Source: VRUE01 sp963817905 | GTDB lineage: Bacteria; Actinomycetota; Thermoleophilia; Solirubrobacterales; 70-9 | Length of the DNA stretch: 64,000 nucleotides | Direction of reading: 5' to 3' | Assembly (NCBI GenBank): GCA_963817905.1 | Contig: CAWFPS010000003.1 | Coordinates: forward strand, 248,001 to 312,000 | Shown: positions 25,666 to 34,080 of the stretch, in pieces | Numbering within the stretch: the first letter of the stretch is position 1 | Layout of the letters: every line of letters begins with the position of its first letter | Translations under genes and position numbers: made by a program | Notes under the pieces: generated by a model | What the model saw: only the letters and a program-made list of their open reading frames with translations | Database searches by the model: none | Told to the model about the DNA's origin: nothing

Positions 25666-26109
25666 TTACGGCTGAGGAGACACGGGCCCGGTGGCGATCT
25701 CCACCGGGATGTGCCACCGCTCAGCTGCCGAGCGCACGATCTGGGCGCCGTCCGCCAGAACATCGGCGTCGACCGTCCCGCCAGCCTCGTAGACGAAGCG
25801 GCGCACCGGCGTTTCGACCAGGCGTTCGAGCAGGCGCTCGAGCCGCGGACCGTGGATCGCGGCCAGGTTCTCGGCGCCACCGTGTGCCGAGCCCAGCAGC
25901 CAGTAGACAGCGGTCACGTCTCCGACCAGGTCGAGCACCGTGGCCGGGCGGTCGGGATCGGCCAGCGCCGGCTCGATCCCGGCGGCCTCGATCGCCACCA
26001 GGCCCGCCTCGCGCCGGCTCGTCCCCCGCACCTCCCAGCCCTCGGCGAGCAGCGCCGTCCCCAGCTCCCGCCCGCGGCAGCCGCAGCCAACGATCAGCGC
26101 CCGCGCCAA
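25666..26109 (-). CDS. small NAD(P)-binding Rossmann protein
   Basis: A 147-residue protein opening ALIVGCGCRGRELGTALL, a glycine-rich dinucleotide-binding loop, followed by WEVRGTSRREAGLVAIEAAG and RFVYEAGGTVDADVLADGA. It resembles a shortened NAD-dependent epimerase/reductase without a catalytic YxxxK. A TTG start at 26109 is needed; TTAGGG lies about 8 nt upstream. Its size suggests a truncated or minimal family member; the function is unknown. Confidence 0.65.
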   Translation of the reverse strand: MARALIVGCGCRGRELGTALLAEGWEVRGTSRREAGLVAIEAAGIEPALADPDRPATVLDLVGDVTAVYWLLGSAHGGAENLAAIHGPRLERLLERLVETPVRRFVYEAGGTVDADVLADGAQIVRSAAERWHIPVEIATGPVSPQP

Positions 26110-26120
26110 ACCCGGGTTCC

Positions 26121-26411
26121 CTAAGTTGCGCCGAAGCGCTTGCGCCGCAGCCGCTCGCGCTCCTCGGCGGCGACCTCTTCGCGCAGCTGGTGCTCGTCTC
26201 GCTCGGCGACCCCCCGGCGGCGGCGCATCTCGTTCTGCGCCTCGAGCATCTGCTGCACGTCGTCGATCTCGTTCTGCACCTCGAGTTCGGGCGAGCGGGT
26301 CGGTTTCCAATCGAGCAGTTCGGCGTTGTTGCCGGAGTAGAAGTGCTCGATCAGGAAGAGGACGCCGACGAGGAGCAGCACCATCGCGACTGTCCCGAGG
26401 ACGAAGTACAC
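26121..26411 (-). CDS. small membrane-anchored coiled-coil protein
   Basis: A 96-residue protein with an N-terminal membrane helix (VLGTVAMVLLLVGVLFLIEH) and a charged helical tail rich in Glu and Arg (EEVAAEERERLRRKRFG) that should form a coiled coil. GTG start, 6 nt after TATCCT (leaderless pattern). It is divergent from the thiolase gene, with about 45 nt between starts, so the promoters must be close to back to back. No family is recognised. Confidence 0.65.
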   Translation of the reverse strand: MYFVLGTVAMVLLLVGVLFLIEHFYSGNNAELLDWKPTRSPELEVQNEIDDVQQMLEAQNEMRRRRGVAERDEHQLREEVAAEERERLRRKRFGAT

Positions 26412-26456
26412 GCGGCAAGGATACGCGCGGACGGGCGGTCCCCTTTAATCCCCGGC

Positions 26457-27659
26457 GTGGCCGAGGCCTACGTGATCGACGCGGTGCGGACGCCGGTGGG
26501 CGCCTACCGCGGCGCGCTCTCCGGGGTGCGGCCCGACGACCTCGCCGCGCACACAATCGCTGCCGTGGTCGAGCGGACCGGCGTCGACCCGGAGCGAATC
26601 GCCGACGCCTACCTTGGTGCGGCCAACCAGTCGGGCGAGGACAACCGCGACGTGGCGCGGATGGCGGCCCTGCTCGCCGGCCTGCCCGACAGCGTCCCCG
26701 GCGCGACGGTCAACCGCCTTTGCGCCTCCGGCTTGGAGGCGATCAACTGCGCGGCTAGAGCGGTGAAGCTCGGTGAGGGCGACTTCTACCTCGGCGGCGG
26801 GGTCGAGTCGATGAGCCGGGCGCCCTGGGTGGTCGGCAAGCCTGAGCAGGGCCTTCCCCGCGGGCCGCAGACGATGCACGACACGACACTCGGCTGGCGC
26901 TTCGTCAACCCGCACATGGCCGAGCTTGGCGTCTCGACCGAGTCGATGGGCGAGACCGGCGAGAACGTCGCCGAGCGCTACGGGGTCAGTCGCGAGGACC
27001 AGGACGCCTGGGGCCTGCGCAGCCACCAGCGCGCCGTCGCCGCCGTCGGGGCCGGAATCTTCGCCGAGGAGATCGTCCCGATCGAGGCGCCGAAGGGTCG
27101 CCGCGAGACCGTCACCGTCGATGCCGACGAGGGCCCTCGCCCCGACGCCTCGCTGGAGAGGATGGCGAAGCTGCGCCCCGCCTTCCGCGAGGGCGGCACA
27201 GTCACCGCCGGCAATGCCTCGACCCTCAACGACGGGGCCGCCTGCACCCTGATCGCCTCGGAAGCGGGCGCGGCGGAGTTGGGTGCCGAGCCGCTGGCCC
27301 GCATCGTCGCCTTTGGCGTGGCCGGCGTCGACCCCGCCTACATGGGCATCGGCCCCGCCCTCGCGGTCCCCCGTGCCCTCGACGCGGCGGGACTGACGCT
27401 CGACGATATCGACCTGATCGAGCTCAACGAGGCCTTCGCCTCCCAGGTCCTCGCCTGCGCCCGCGAGCTCGGCATCGACGAGGAGAAGCTCAACGTCAAC
27501 GGCGGCGCCATAGCCCTCGGCCACCCCCTCGGCTGTACCGGCGCCCGCCTAACCACCACCCTCGTCCGAGAGCTCCGCCGCCGCAAGGCCAAGTACGGCA
27601 TAGCCACCATGTGCGTAGGCGTAGGCCAAGGCCTAGCCACCGTCTTCGAAGCCGTCTGA
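26457..27659 (+). CDS. acetyl-CoA C-acyltransferase (thiolase)
   Basis: A 400-residue thiolase catalysing the last step of fatty-acid beta-oxidation or making acetoacetyl-CoA. Nucleophilic Cys is in NRLCASGLEAIN, GGVESMSRAP follows, and the C-terminus carries NEAFASQ, GGAIALGHPLGCTGAR and CVGVGQG with the His and second Cys. GTG at 26457 is chosen, 7 nt after a TTTAAT box. It heads a group of beta-oxidation genes extending to 31800. A long hairpin follows its stop. Confidence 0.95.
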   Translation: MAEAYVIDAVRTPVGAYRGALSGVRPDDLAAHTIAAVVERTGVDPERIADAYLGAANQSGEDNRDVARMAALLAGLPDSVPGATVNRLCASGLEAINCAARAVKLGEGDFYLGGGVESMSRAPWVVGKPEQGLPRGPQTMHDTTLGWRFVNPHMAELGVSTESMGETGENVAERYGVSREDQDAWGLRSHQRAVAAVGAGIFAEEIVPIEAPKGRRETVTVDADEGPRPDASLERMAKLRPAFREGGTVTAGNASTLNDGAACTLIASEAGAAELGAEPLARIVAFGVAGVDPAYMGIGPALAVPRALDAAGLTLDDIDLIELNEAFASQVLACARELGIDEEKLNVNGGAIALGHPLGCTGARLTTTLVRELRRRKAKYGIATMCVGVGQGLATVFEAV

Positions 27660-27661
27660 CC

Positions 27662-27716
27662 GGGGCCGATGGGCCGATACGTCAAGGCTGACTTGACATA
27701 TCGGCCCATCGGCCCC
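27662..27716. terminator. long hairpin after thiolase gene
   Basis: Perfect 18-bp arms (GGGGCCGATGGGCCGATA and its complement), one C/A mismatch, then a 6-bp inner stem GTCAAG/CTTGAC with loop GCTGA; TTTCGTTTCGG follows. Very likely a strong intrinsic terminator. The inner part is nearly the reverse complement of the one at 30551-30569. Confidence 0.8.
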
Positions 27717-27795
27717 TTTCGTTTCGGTGCGCTTTATGGGCCCCACAGGTTCATGAAGCGCACCAGAACGGGTGGGCTAGTAGCCTCGCCGCGGC

Positions 27796-28587
27796 ATGGC
27801 GAGTGAGCTGAGAGAACTGGCTAGCGTGGATGGGCAGATCGCCCTGACCGCCGAGGCTGTGGTGCCGCTGAAGGACGACGGGCTCTACCGCGGCGACGGC
27901 GCCTTTGAGGTGATCCGTCTCTACGACGGGACACCCTTCGCGCTCAAAGACCATCTCGACCGGCTGGGGCGCTCGGCCGCGGCAATCGAGCTGGAGTTCG
28001 ACCGCGCCGCCCTTGAGAGCGAGATCGCGGCGCTGCTCTCCGAGCTGGGCGACGCCGACGGGCAGCTGCGGCTGATCGTCACCCGCGGCGGCCGGCGCCT
28101 GGCGATGACCGAGCCGATTCCGGCCCACGCCGAGACGGTCAGCGTCGCCACCGTCACCTACTGCCCGAGCGTGATCCTCAACGGGGTCAAGTCGCTCTCC
28201 TACGCGGCCAACATGCAGTCGACCCGCCTCGCCAAGGCCCAGGGTGCCGACGAGGCGGTCCTCGTCCAGCCCGACGGGATCGTGCTCGAGCCGCCCACCT
28301 CGGCGATCTTCTGGGTCTCCCCGCAGGGCGCCCTGCGTACGCCCGCGCTCGACAACGGCGTGCTCGAGTCGATCACCCGCGACCGCCTGGTCAAGGCACT
28401 GCACGTCGAAGAGGGCGCCTGGCCGGTGGCCGACCTACGCGCCGCCCAGGAGGCCTTTCTCGCCTCGACCACCCGCGAGATCCAGTCTGTATCCGCAATC
28501 GACGGTGCCGAGCTCCCCTCGGTGCCCGGCCCGCGCACCCGCGAAGCGCAGGATGCGTTCGCGGCCACGCTCGGAAAGGAGCTTTGA
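27796..28587 (+). CDS. PLP class IV aminotransferase
   Basis: A 263-residue fold-type IV PLP enzyme (branched-chain aminotransferase / 4-amino-4-deoxychorismate lyase family). LYRGDGAFEVIRLYDG near residue 30 is the family opening, the PLP Lys is in NGVKSLSYAANM, and DEAVLVQPDGIVLEPPTSAIF plus GVLESITRD are characteristic. Whether it is an aminotransferase or an ADC lyase cannot be decided from motif alone. TAGCCT lies 9 nt before the ATG. The acyl-CoA dehydrogenase begins directly after its stop. Confidence 0.88.
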   Translation: MASELRELASVDGQIALTAEAVVPLKDDGLYRGDGAFEVIRLYDGTPFALKDHLDRLGRSAAAIELEFDRAALESEIAALLSELGDADGQLRLIVTRGGRRLAMTEPIPAHAETVSVATVTYCPSVILNGVKSLSYAANMQSTRLAKAQGADEAVLVQPDGIVLEPPTSAIFWVSPQGALRTPALDNGVLESITRDRLVKALHVEEGAWPVADLRAAQEAFLASTTREIQSVSAIDGAELPSVPGPRTREAQDAFAATLGKEL

Positions 28588-28588
28588 T

Positions 28589-29758
28589 TTGGACTTCCAG
28601 TTGACCGACGAGCAGCGCCTGATCTCTGAGGTGGCGCGCGAATTCGCCGACAAGGAGATCACCCCGCGAGTGAAGGAGAATGACCGCGCGGCGCGCTTCG
28701 ACCGCGAGCTGGCGAGCAAGCTGGGCGAGGTCGGCTACCTCGGCGCACCGGTCGCCGAGGCCTACGGCGGCCGTGGGCTCGACTACCTCGGCTACGGCCT
28801 GATCGTCGAGCAGGTCGGCCGGGCCGACTCCTCGGCCCGCACCGTGGTCTCCGTGCAGACCTCGCTGGTCGCCGGCTCGATAGAGCGGTGGGGAACCGAG
28901 GAGCAGAAGCAGAAGTGGCTGCCGCGGATGTGCTCGGGCGAGGCGCTCGGCTGCTTCGGCCTGACCGAGCCCGACACCGGCTCCGACGCCGCCAACCTGC
29001 GCACGCGGGCGACCAAGACCGATAGCGGCTGGTCGATCAGCGGCCAGAAGATGTGGATCAGCCTCGCCAACTTCTCCGAGGTGGCGCTGATCTTCGCCCA
29101 GACCGACCCCGAGAAGAAGCACAAGGGCCTGGCCTGCTTCCTCGTCCCCTGCGACAGCGAGGGCTTCGCCACGCAGGAGATCCACGGCAAGCTCGGATTG
29201 CGCTCCTCCGACACCGGCGAGATCTCGCTCGACTCGGTCGAGGTCGGCGAAGACGCGATGCTCGGTGAGATCGGCGACGGCTTCAAGGTCGCGATGAGCG
29301 CTCTGGACAACGGGCGCTACAGCGTCGCCGCCGGCTGCGTCGGCATCTGCGAAGGCTGCGTCGAAGCCTCTGTCGCCTACGCCAAGGAGCGCAAGCAGTT
29401 CGGCGTCCCCCTCGCCCGCTTCCAGCTGGTCCAGGAGATGATCGCCGACATGATCCTCAAGCGCGACGCCAGCCGGATGCTGGTCTACCGCGCCGGTCTA
29501 CTAAAGGACGAAGGGGTGCCGAACACGACCGAGACCTCGGTGGCGAAGCTCTACGCGACCGAGTCGGCGGTCGAGTGCGCCAACCTGGCGATCCAGGTCC
29601 ACGGCGGCGCCGGCTACGTCGACGACTACCCGGTCGAGCGCTACCTGCGCGACGCCCGCGTCACCACCCTGTATGAGGGCACCTCGCAGATCCAGAAGAT
29701 GATCATCGGGCGGGCCGCCACCGGGATCAACGCGATGACACCGATGGTGGCGGAATAA
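28589..29758 (+). CDS. acyl-CoA dehydrogenase
   Basis: A 389-residue flavoprotein for the first oxidation step of beta-oxidation. It has CFGLTEPDTGSDAANLRTRA (FAD/substrate region), WISLANFSEVALIFA, ALDNGRYSVAAGCVGICEGC, RKQFGVPLARFQLVQ, and YEGTSQIQKMIIGR with the catalytic Glu. A TTG start at 28589 follows AGGAG by about 8 nt and overlaps the end of the aminotransferase transcript. This supports an operon with the downstream enoyl-CoA hydratase (4-nt gap). Chain-length preference is not visible. Confidence 0.95.
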   Translation: MDFQLTDEQRLISEVAREFADKEITPRVKENDRAARFDRELASKLGEVGYLGAPVAEAYGGRGLDYLGYGLIVEQVGRADSSARTVVSVQTSLVAGSIERWGTEEQKQKWLPRMCSGEALGCFGLTEPDTGSDAANLRTRATKTDSGWSISGQKMWISLANFSEVALIFAQTDPEKKHKGLACFLVPCDSEGFATQEIHGKLGLRSSDTGEISLDSVEVGEDAMLGEIGDGFKVAMSALDNGRYSVAAGCVGICEGCVEASVAYAKERKQFGVPLARFQLVQEMIADMILKRDASRMLVYRAGLLKDEGVPNTTETSVAKLYATESAVECANLAIQVHGGAGYVDDYPVERYLRDARVTTLYEGTSQIQKMIIGRAATGINAMTPMVAE

Positions 29759-29762
29759 CGGC

Positions 29763-30533
29763 ATGGCGGGCCTGATCGAGACCTCACGTGACGGCCACGT
29801 CGCCCTGCTGCGCCTCAACCGGCCCGAGGTTCGCAACGCACTCTCCTCGGAGATGATGGATGAGCTGGTCGACGAGCTGGAAGGACTCGACCCCGGCCCG
29901 GAGGTTCGCTGCATCGTGATCGCCGGCTCCGAGCAGGTCTTCGCCGCCGGCGGCGACATCAAGGCGATGAGCGAACGCAGCTTCGCCGAAGCCCTCACCC
30001 ACCCCTCCTCGGCCTTCTGGCGGCGGCTCGCCGCGATCAAGACGCCGATGATCGCGGCGGTCTCCGGCTACGCGCTGGGCGGCGGCTGTGAGCTGGCGCT
30101 CGCCTGCGACATGATCGTCGCCTCCCCCACGGCAATCTTCGGCCAGCCGGAGATCACCCTGGGGATCATCCCCGGCGGCGGCGGCACCCAGCGCCTGGCG
30201 CGGGTGATCGGCAAGCAGCGGGCGATGGAGTACGTCCTCACCGGCCGTCGCTTCGACGCCGCCGAGGCACTGGCGATGGGCCTCGTCAACAAGGTCGCCG
30301 GGGAGGGCGAGTGGCTGGAGGAGGCGATGGCGCTCGCCCACACGATCGCCGAGCGCCCGCCGATCGCCACCCGCCTCGCCAAGCAGGCCGTGCTGGCATC
30401 CGAGGAGACGGCCCTCTCGGCCGGCCTTGAGAACGAGCGCCGCCTCTACGAGCTGGCGATGGCGACGGATGACCGCGTAGAGGGCATGAAAGCTTTCCTG
30501 GAAAAGCGCGAGCCCAAATTCGAGGGCAAGTAG
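29763..30533 (+). CDS. enoyl-CoA hydratase/isomerase
   Basis: A 256-residue crotonase-fold enzyme hydrating trans-2-enoyl-CoA. LNRPEVRNALSSEMMDEL, the oxyanion motif FAAGGDIKAM, and GYALGGGCELALACDM with FGQPEITLGIIPGGGGTQRL including the catalytic Glu pair are all present. The C-terminal helices have the normal length. It is the middle enzyme between acyl-CoA dehydrogenase (4 nt upstream) and 3-hydroxyacyl-CoA dehydrogenase (16 nt downstream). Confidence 0.95.
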   Translation: MAGLIETSRDGHVALLRLNRPEVRNALSSEMMDELVDELEGLDPGPEVRCIVIAGSEQVFAAGGDIKAMSERSFAEALTHPSSAFWRRLAAIKTPMIAAVSGYALGGGCELALACDMIVASPTAIFGQPEITLGIIPGGGGTQRLARVIGKQRAMEYVLTGRRFDAAEALAMGLVNKVAGEGEWLEEAMALAHTIAERPPIATRLAKQAVLASEETALSAGLENERRLYELAMATDDRVEGMKAFLEKREPKFEGK

Positions 30534-30535
30534 CC

Positions 30536-30584
30536 GCCGACGGGCCGATATGTCAAGTCAGCCTTTACGTATCGGCCCGTCGGC
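30536..30584. terminator. long hairpin spanning the HBDH start codon
   Basis: 15-bp arms GCCGACGGGCCGATA and TATCGGCCCGTCGGC; inside them GTCAAG faces CTTTAC with a TCAGC loop. It begins 3 nt after the enoyl-CoA hydratase stop and the ATG of the next gene (30550) is at the top of the left arm. Same design as the hairpins at 24338 and 27662. Confidence 0.65.
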
Positions 30585-31800
30585 CCCGGTTTCGCGGGTT
30601 GGTGTGGTGGGGGCGGGGACTATGGGGGCCGGGATTGCTCAGATTGCCGCTCTTGGCGGATATGAGACCCGGCTTTACGACCCGGTCCCTGCGGCGCTGG
30701 AGTCCGGCTTGGAGAAGCTTCAGGCAGCACTCGCCAAGGGTGCGGCAAAGGAAAGATGGAGCGAGGCCGACGCCGATGCGGCACGCGGTCGCACCGGCTC
30801 CGCACGAGACCTCGCCGACCTCGCGGAATGCGACCTGGTGATCGAGGCCGCGCCCGAGGACCTGGGCTTGAAGCGGGAGCTGTTCGCGGCGCTGGCGGAG
30901 GCCTGCGGTCCGGAAACGATCCTCGCCAGCAACACCTCCTCGCTGCCGGTCACCGCGATCGCCGCCCTTGTGCCCCACTCCGAGCGAGTGGTCGGCATGC
31001 ACTTCTTCAACCCGCCGGCGCTGATGAAGCTGGTCGAGATCGTCGCCACCGACGAGGTGGCGAGCGAGGTGCTCGAGGCCACGACCGAGGTCGGCACCCG
31101 CATGGGCCGCACGCCGATCCGCGCCAAAGACAGCCCCGGCTTCATCGCCAACCGCCTCGCCCGCCCCTTCACCCTGGAGTCATTGCGAATGCTCGCCGAC
31201 GGCGTCGCCGACGCGGCGACGATCGACCGCGTCTGCCGGCTCGGGGGCGGTTTCCGCATGGGCCCCTTCGAGCTGATCGACCTGATCGGCCTCGACGTAA
31301 ACCTCAGCGTCGCCCGCTCCTTCTACGCGCAGGGCGGAGAGCCGGAGCGCTGGCGGCCCAGCCCGATTCAGGAAGCCCTGGTCGCCGAGGGCAACCTGGG
31401 CCGCAAGAGCGGCAAAGGCTTCTACGACTACCGCGACCCCCCAGACCCGGCTTCCGCTGTGCCTTCACACCGCATCTCGCGGCAAGGGAACGGCGCAACG
31501 GGTGGGTTGATGGTGGACCCCGAACTACTGGTGGAGATCGACCCGGCAGCGCCGCAGGTCCTCCCCCGCCTCCTCGCCCAGATCGCCAACGAGGCCGCCT
31601 TCGCGCTCGAAGAGAAGATCGGCTCCGCGGCCGACATGGACACGGCAATGCGGCTCGGCTTCAACTGGCCCCGCGGCCCGCTCGAGCTGACCGAGCTCCT
31701 GGGCGCCGCGACCGCCGTCTCGATCCTCGAGAAGCTGTGCGAGCGCCACGGCGAGGCATACGCCCCGGCACCGCGCCTGCTCGACGCGGCGGCCGCCTAG
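30550..31800 (+). CDS. 3-hydroxyacyl-CoA (3-hydroxybutyryl-CoA) dehydrogenase
   Basis: A 416-residue NAD-dependent dehydrogenase. The Rossmann loop GVVGAGTMGAGIAQ starts near residue 18, ASNTSSLPVT and HFFNPPALMKLVEI are canonical, then KDSPGFIANR and two consecutive C-terminal 3HCDH domains (the second near 330-405). This two-domain form is common in actinobacteria and oxidises 3-hydroxyacyl-CoA. The first 13 residues are encoded by the right half of a hairpin; no other start precedes the Rossmann loop. Probably co-transcribed with the alkylsulfatase gene 3 nt later. Confidence 0.95.
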   Translation: MSSQPLRIGPSAPVSRVGVVGAGTMGAGIAQIAALGGYETRLYDPVPAALESGLEKLQAALAKGAAKERWSEADADAARGRTGSARDLADLAECDLVIEAAPEDLGLKRELFAALAEACGPETILASNTSSLPVTAIAALVPHSERVVGMHFFNPPALMKLVEIVATDEVASEVLEATTEVGTRMGRTPIRAKDSPGFIANRLARPFTLESLRMLADGVADAATIDRVCRLGGGFRMGPFELIDLIGLDVNLSVARSFYAQGGEPERWRPSPIQEALVAEGNLGRKSGKGFYDYRDPPDPASAVPSHRISRQGNGATGGLMVDPELLVEIDPAAPQVLPRLLAQIANEAAFALEEKIGSAADMDTAMRLGFNWPRGPLELTELLGAATAVSILEKLCERHGEAYAPAPRLLDAAAA

Positions 31801-31802
31801 CG

Positions 31803-33620
31803 ATGGACGAGTTCGAGCAGGCACGCCGGGGCCTCGTCGCCCGCTTCGACCCGCCCCGAATCGAGAACGAGGAGGGCCGCGCGGTCTGGGAGCTGGAGTC
31901 CTACGGATTCCTCGACTCCGAGCCGCCCCCGTCGGCGAATCCCAACCTCTGGCGCCAGGCGCAGCTTGGCCGCATCGCCGGGCTCTTCGAGCTAGCGCCC
32001 GGCTTCTACCAGCTGCGTGGCTTCGACCTCTCCAACATGCACGTGGTCGAGGGGCGCGACGGCGTCGTCGTCATCGACCCGCTGGTCTCCGCCGAGACGG
32101 CCGCCGCGGCCCTGGCCCTCTACCGCGAGCACCGCGGCGAGCGCCCGGTCACCGGCCTGATCTACACCCACAGTCACGTCGACCATTTCGGCGGCGCAAA
32201 AGGCGTCCTACCCGCGGGCGGGGGCGACTCCCAACAGATCCCGATCCTCGCCCCGGCCGGCTTCCTCCACCACGCGGTCAGCGAGAACGTCTTCGCCGGG
32301 ACGGCGATGGCGCGTCGGGCCGGCTACATGTACGGGGCGATGCTCGAGCGCGGCCCGGACGGGCAACTCGGCGCGGGCCTCGGCCAGACGGTCTCGCTGG
32401 GAACGATCACCTTGGTGCCGCCCAACCTCGACATCGTCGAGACCGGCCAGGAGGAGGTGGTCGACGGGGTGCGGATGAGGTTTCAGCTGACGCCCGGAAC
32501 CGAGGCACCGGCCGAGATGAACATCCACTTCCCCGACGCCCGCGTGCTCTGCATCGCTGACAACGCGGCCCGCTCGATGCACAACATCCTCACCCCACGC
32601 GGGGCGCTGGTCCGCGACCCGCGGGTCTGGGCGCACTACCTCGACGAGGCGATCGAGCTCTTCGGCGAGCAATCAGACGTGCTCTTCGCCGGTCACCACT
32701 GGCCATGTTGGGGCACGGACGAGATCGTCGACTACCTGGAAAAGCAGCGCGACCTCTACAGCTACCTGCATGACCAGACCCTGCGCTTGCTCAACCGCGG
32801 CCTGACCGGAGCGGAGATCGCCGAGCAGATCGAGCTGCCGCCCAGCCTGGCCGGCGAGTGGCACTGTCGCGAGTTCTACGGCTCAATCAGCCACAACACG
32901 AAGGCGATCTACCAGCGCTACATGGGCTGGTTCGACGGCAACCCTGCCCACCTCTGGGAGCACCCGCCGGTCGAGCAGGCACGCCGCTACGTCGAGCTTG
33001 CCGGAGGTGCCGACGAGCTGCTGGAAAAAGCCCGCGCAAGCTACGCGGCGGGCGACTACCGCTGGGTCGCCGAGATTGTCAATCACCTGATCTTCGCCGA
33101 ACCGGAGAACCGCGAGGCACGCGAGCTGCAAGCCGACGCGCTCGAGCGGCTCGGCCACGGTGCCGAAAACGCGAGCTGGCGCAACTTCTTCCTTATGGGG
33201 GCAAGGGAGCTGCGGGAGGGAATCGTCCGCACCCCCACCGCGGCGGCGCCGCCCGACGTGCTCGCCCACCTGACCGTCAGCCAGCTGCTCGACGCAATGG
33301 CGATCCGGCTCAACGGCCCGCGCGCGGCCGAGCACGACCTGCGCATCGACTGGCAGGTCACCGACCCCGACGAGCAACACGCGATCACGGTCCGCAACGG
33401 CGTCCTCCGCCACAGGCCGGGCGGCCACGGCCGCGACGCCGATGCCGCGCTCGTCGTCGAGCGCAAGGCGCTCAACCAGCTGCTGCTCGAAATCGCGGAT
33501 ATCGGAGAGCTGGCCGAGAGCGGCCGCCTCCGCGTAGAGGGCGACGGGATCAAGCTCGGCGAGCTGCTCGGCCTGCTCGAGGACCCGGACCCCGGCTTCG
33601 CCATCGTCACGCCGGACTGA
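31803..33620 (+). CDS. alkylsulfatase, SDS-hydrolase (SdsA1) type
   Basis: A 605-residue metallo-beta-lactamase-fold alkylsulfatase that releases sulfate from alkyl sulfates such as SDS. The zinc motif THSHVDHFGG is near residue 122, APAEMNIHFPDARVLCIADN supplies further ligands, then LFAGHHWPCWG. A middle helical dimerisation region and a C-terminal SCP2-like domain (DLRIDWQVTD... LLEIADIG) follow, the usual SdsA1 order. No signal peptide is seen. It directly follows beta-oxidation genes, so the released fatty alcohol could be fed into them. Confidence 0.92.
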   Translation: MDEFEQARRGLVARFDPPRIENEEGRAVWELESYGFLDSEPPPSANPNLWRQAQLGRIAGLFELAPGFYQLRGFDLSNMHVVEGRDGVVVIDPLVSAETAAAALALYREHRGERPVTGLIYTHSHVDHFGGAKGVLPAGGGDSQQIPILAPAGFLHHAVSENVFAGTAMARRAGYMYGAMLERGPDGQLGAGLGQTVSLGTITLVPPNLDIVETGQEEVVDGVRMRFQLTPGTEAPAEMNIHFPDARVLCIADNAARSMHNILTPRGALVRDPRVWAHYLDEAIELFGEQSDVLFAGHHWPCWGTDEIVDYLEKQRDLYSYLHDQTLRLLNRGLTGAEIAEQIELPPSLAGEWHCREFYGSISHNTKAIYQRYMGWFDGNPAHLWEHPPVEQARRYVELAGGADELLEKARASYAAGDYRWVAEIVNHLIFAEPENREARELQADALERLGHGAENASWRNFFLMGARELREGIVRTPTAAAPPDVLAHLTVSQLLDAMAIRLNGPRAAEHDLRIDWQVTDPDEQHAITVRNGVLRHRPGGHGRDADAALVVERKALNQLLLEIADIGELAESGRLRVEGDGIKLGELLGLLEDPDPGFAIVTPD

Positions 33621-33670
33621 CACGTCGCACGCTGCCGACTTCCAAACCGGCAGGGTCGTGGCGAGCGGAC

Positions 33671-33706
33671 CTCGCCGGTCGCCCGCCCTCCCGGACGACC
33701 GGCGAG
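33671..33706. terminator. terminator-like hairpin after alkylsulfatase
   Basis: 11-bp arms CTCGCCGGTCG and CGACCGGCGAG around a 14-nt loop, 50 nt after the stop. No U-tract; plausible end of the beta-oxidation/alkylsulfatase transcript. Confidence 0.6.
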
Positions 33707-33733
33707 CTTGCCGCTGACCAAACCTGGTAGCTT

Positions 33734-33785
33734 AGTCTCCTTGACTAACCTACGATTAACTGTTTAAACATTAGTCTCTGACTAT
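33734..33785. promoter_or_regulatory. paired TAGTC/GACTA palindromes in AT-rich promoter region
   Basis: TAGTCTCCTTGACTA (33734-33748) and TAGTCTCTGACTA (33773-33785) are two similar inverted repeats 39 bp apart in an unusually AT-rich stretch with TTTAAACAT between them and TACTATATG just downstream. They look like operator sites flanking a promoter that drives the leader and secreted-protein gene at 34081. Confidence 0.45.
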
Positions 33786-33888
33786 TCATCTGGTACTATA
33801 TGCTTGGTCCCGACCTCACGAATACCAGTAAAAGGACAGGGAGACTGCCTCCCTGCCAGAGGTTGGCTTGACACCCGTGAAGGGAGGA

Positions 33889-34080
33889 GGTTCATCCGAT
33901 GAACCCACGATCACCGCAGCGACAGATCCGCCTGTGTGGGTTCCGCCACGGTGGTTTTCCCATCCAACATCATTCTCAAGCCTGCCCTTCAGCTGGGCTT
34001 CCGGCTGGACCGAGGCACACTCGCAATTCACACCCGTCGGCTGAAGCTAGCCGACACCAACAAAGAGGAGATACGAACTC
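33889..34080 (+). other. structured 5' leader of secreted-protein gene
   Basis: The long region ahead of 34081 holds a perfect palindrome GGTTCATCCGATGAACC (33889-33905) overlapping a GAGGAGG-plus-ATG start-like signal, and a second hairpin GTCGGCT/AGCCGAC (34036-34055) just before the ribosome site AGAGGAG. A 65-codon frame opens at 33899 but its composition is not protein-like; the alternative is a leader peptide or RNA element. No known riboswitch class is recognised. Confidence 0.35.
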
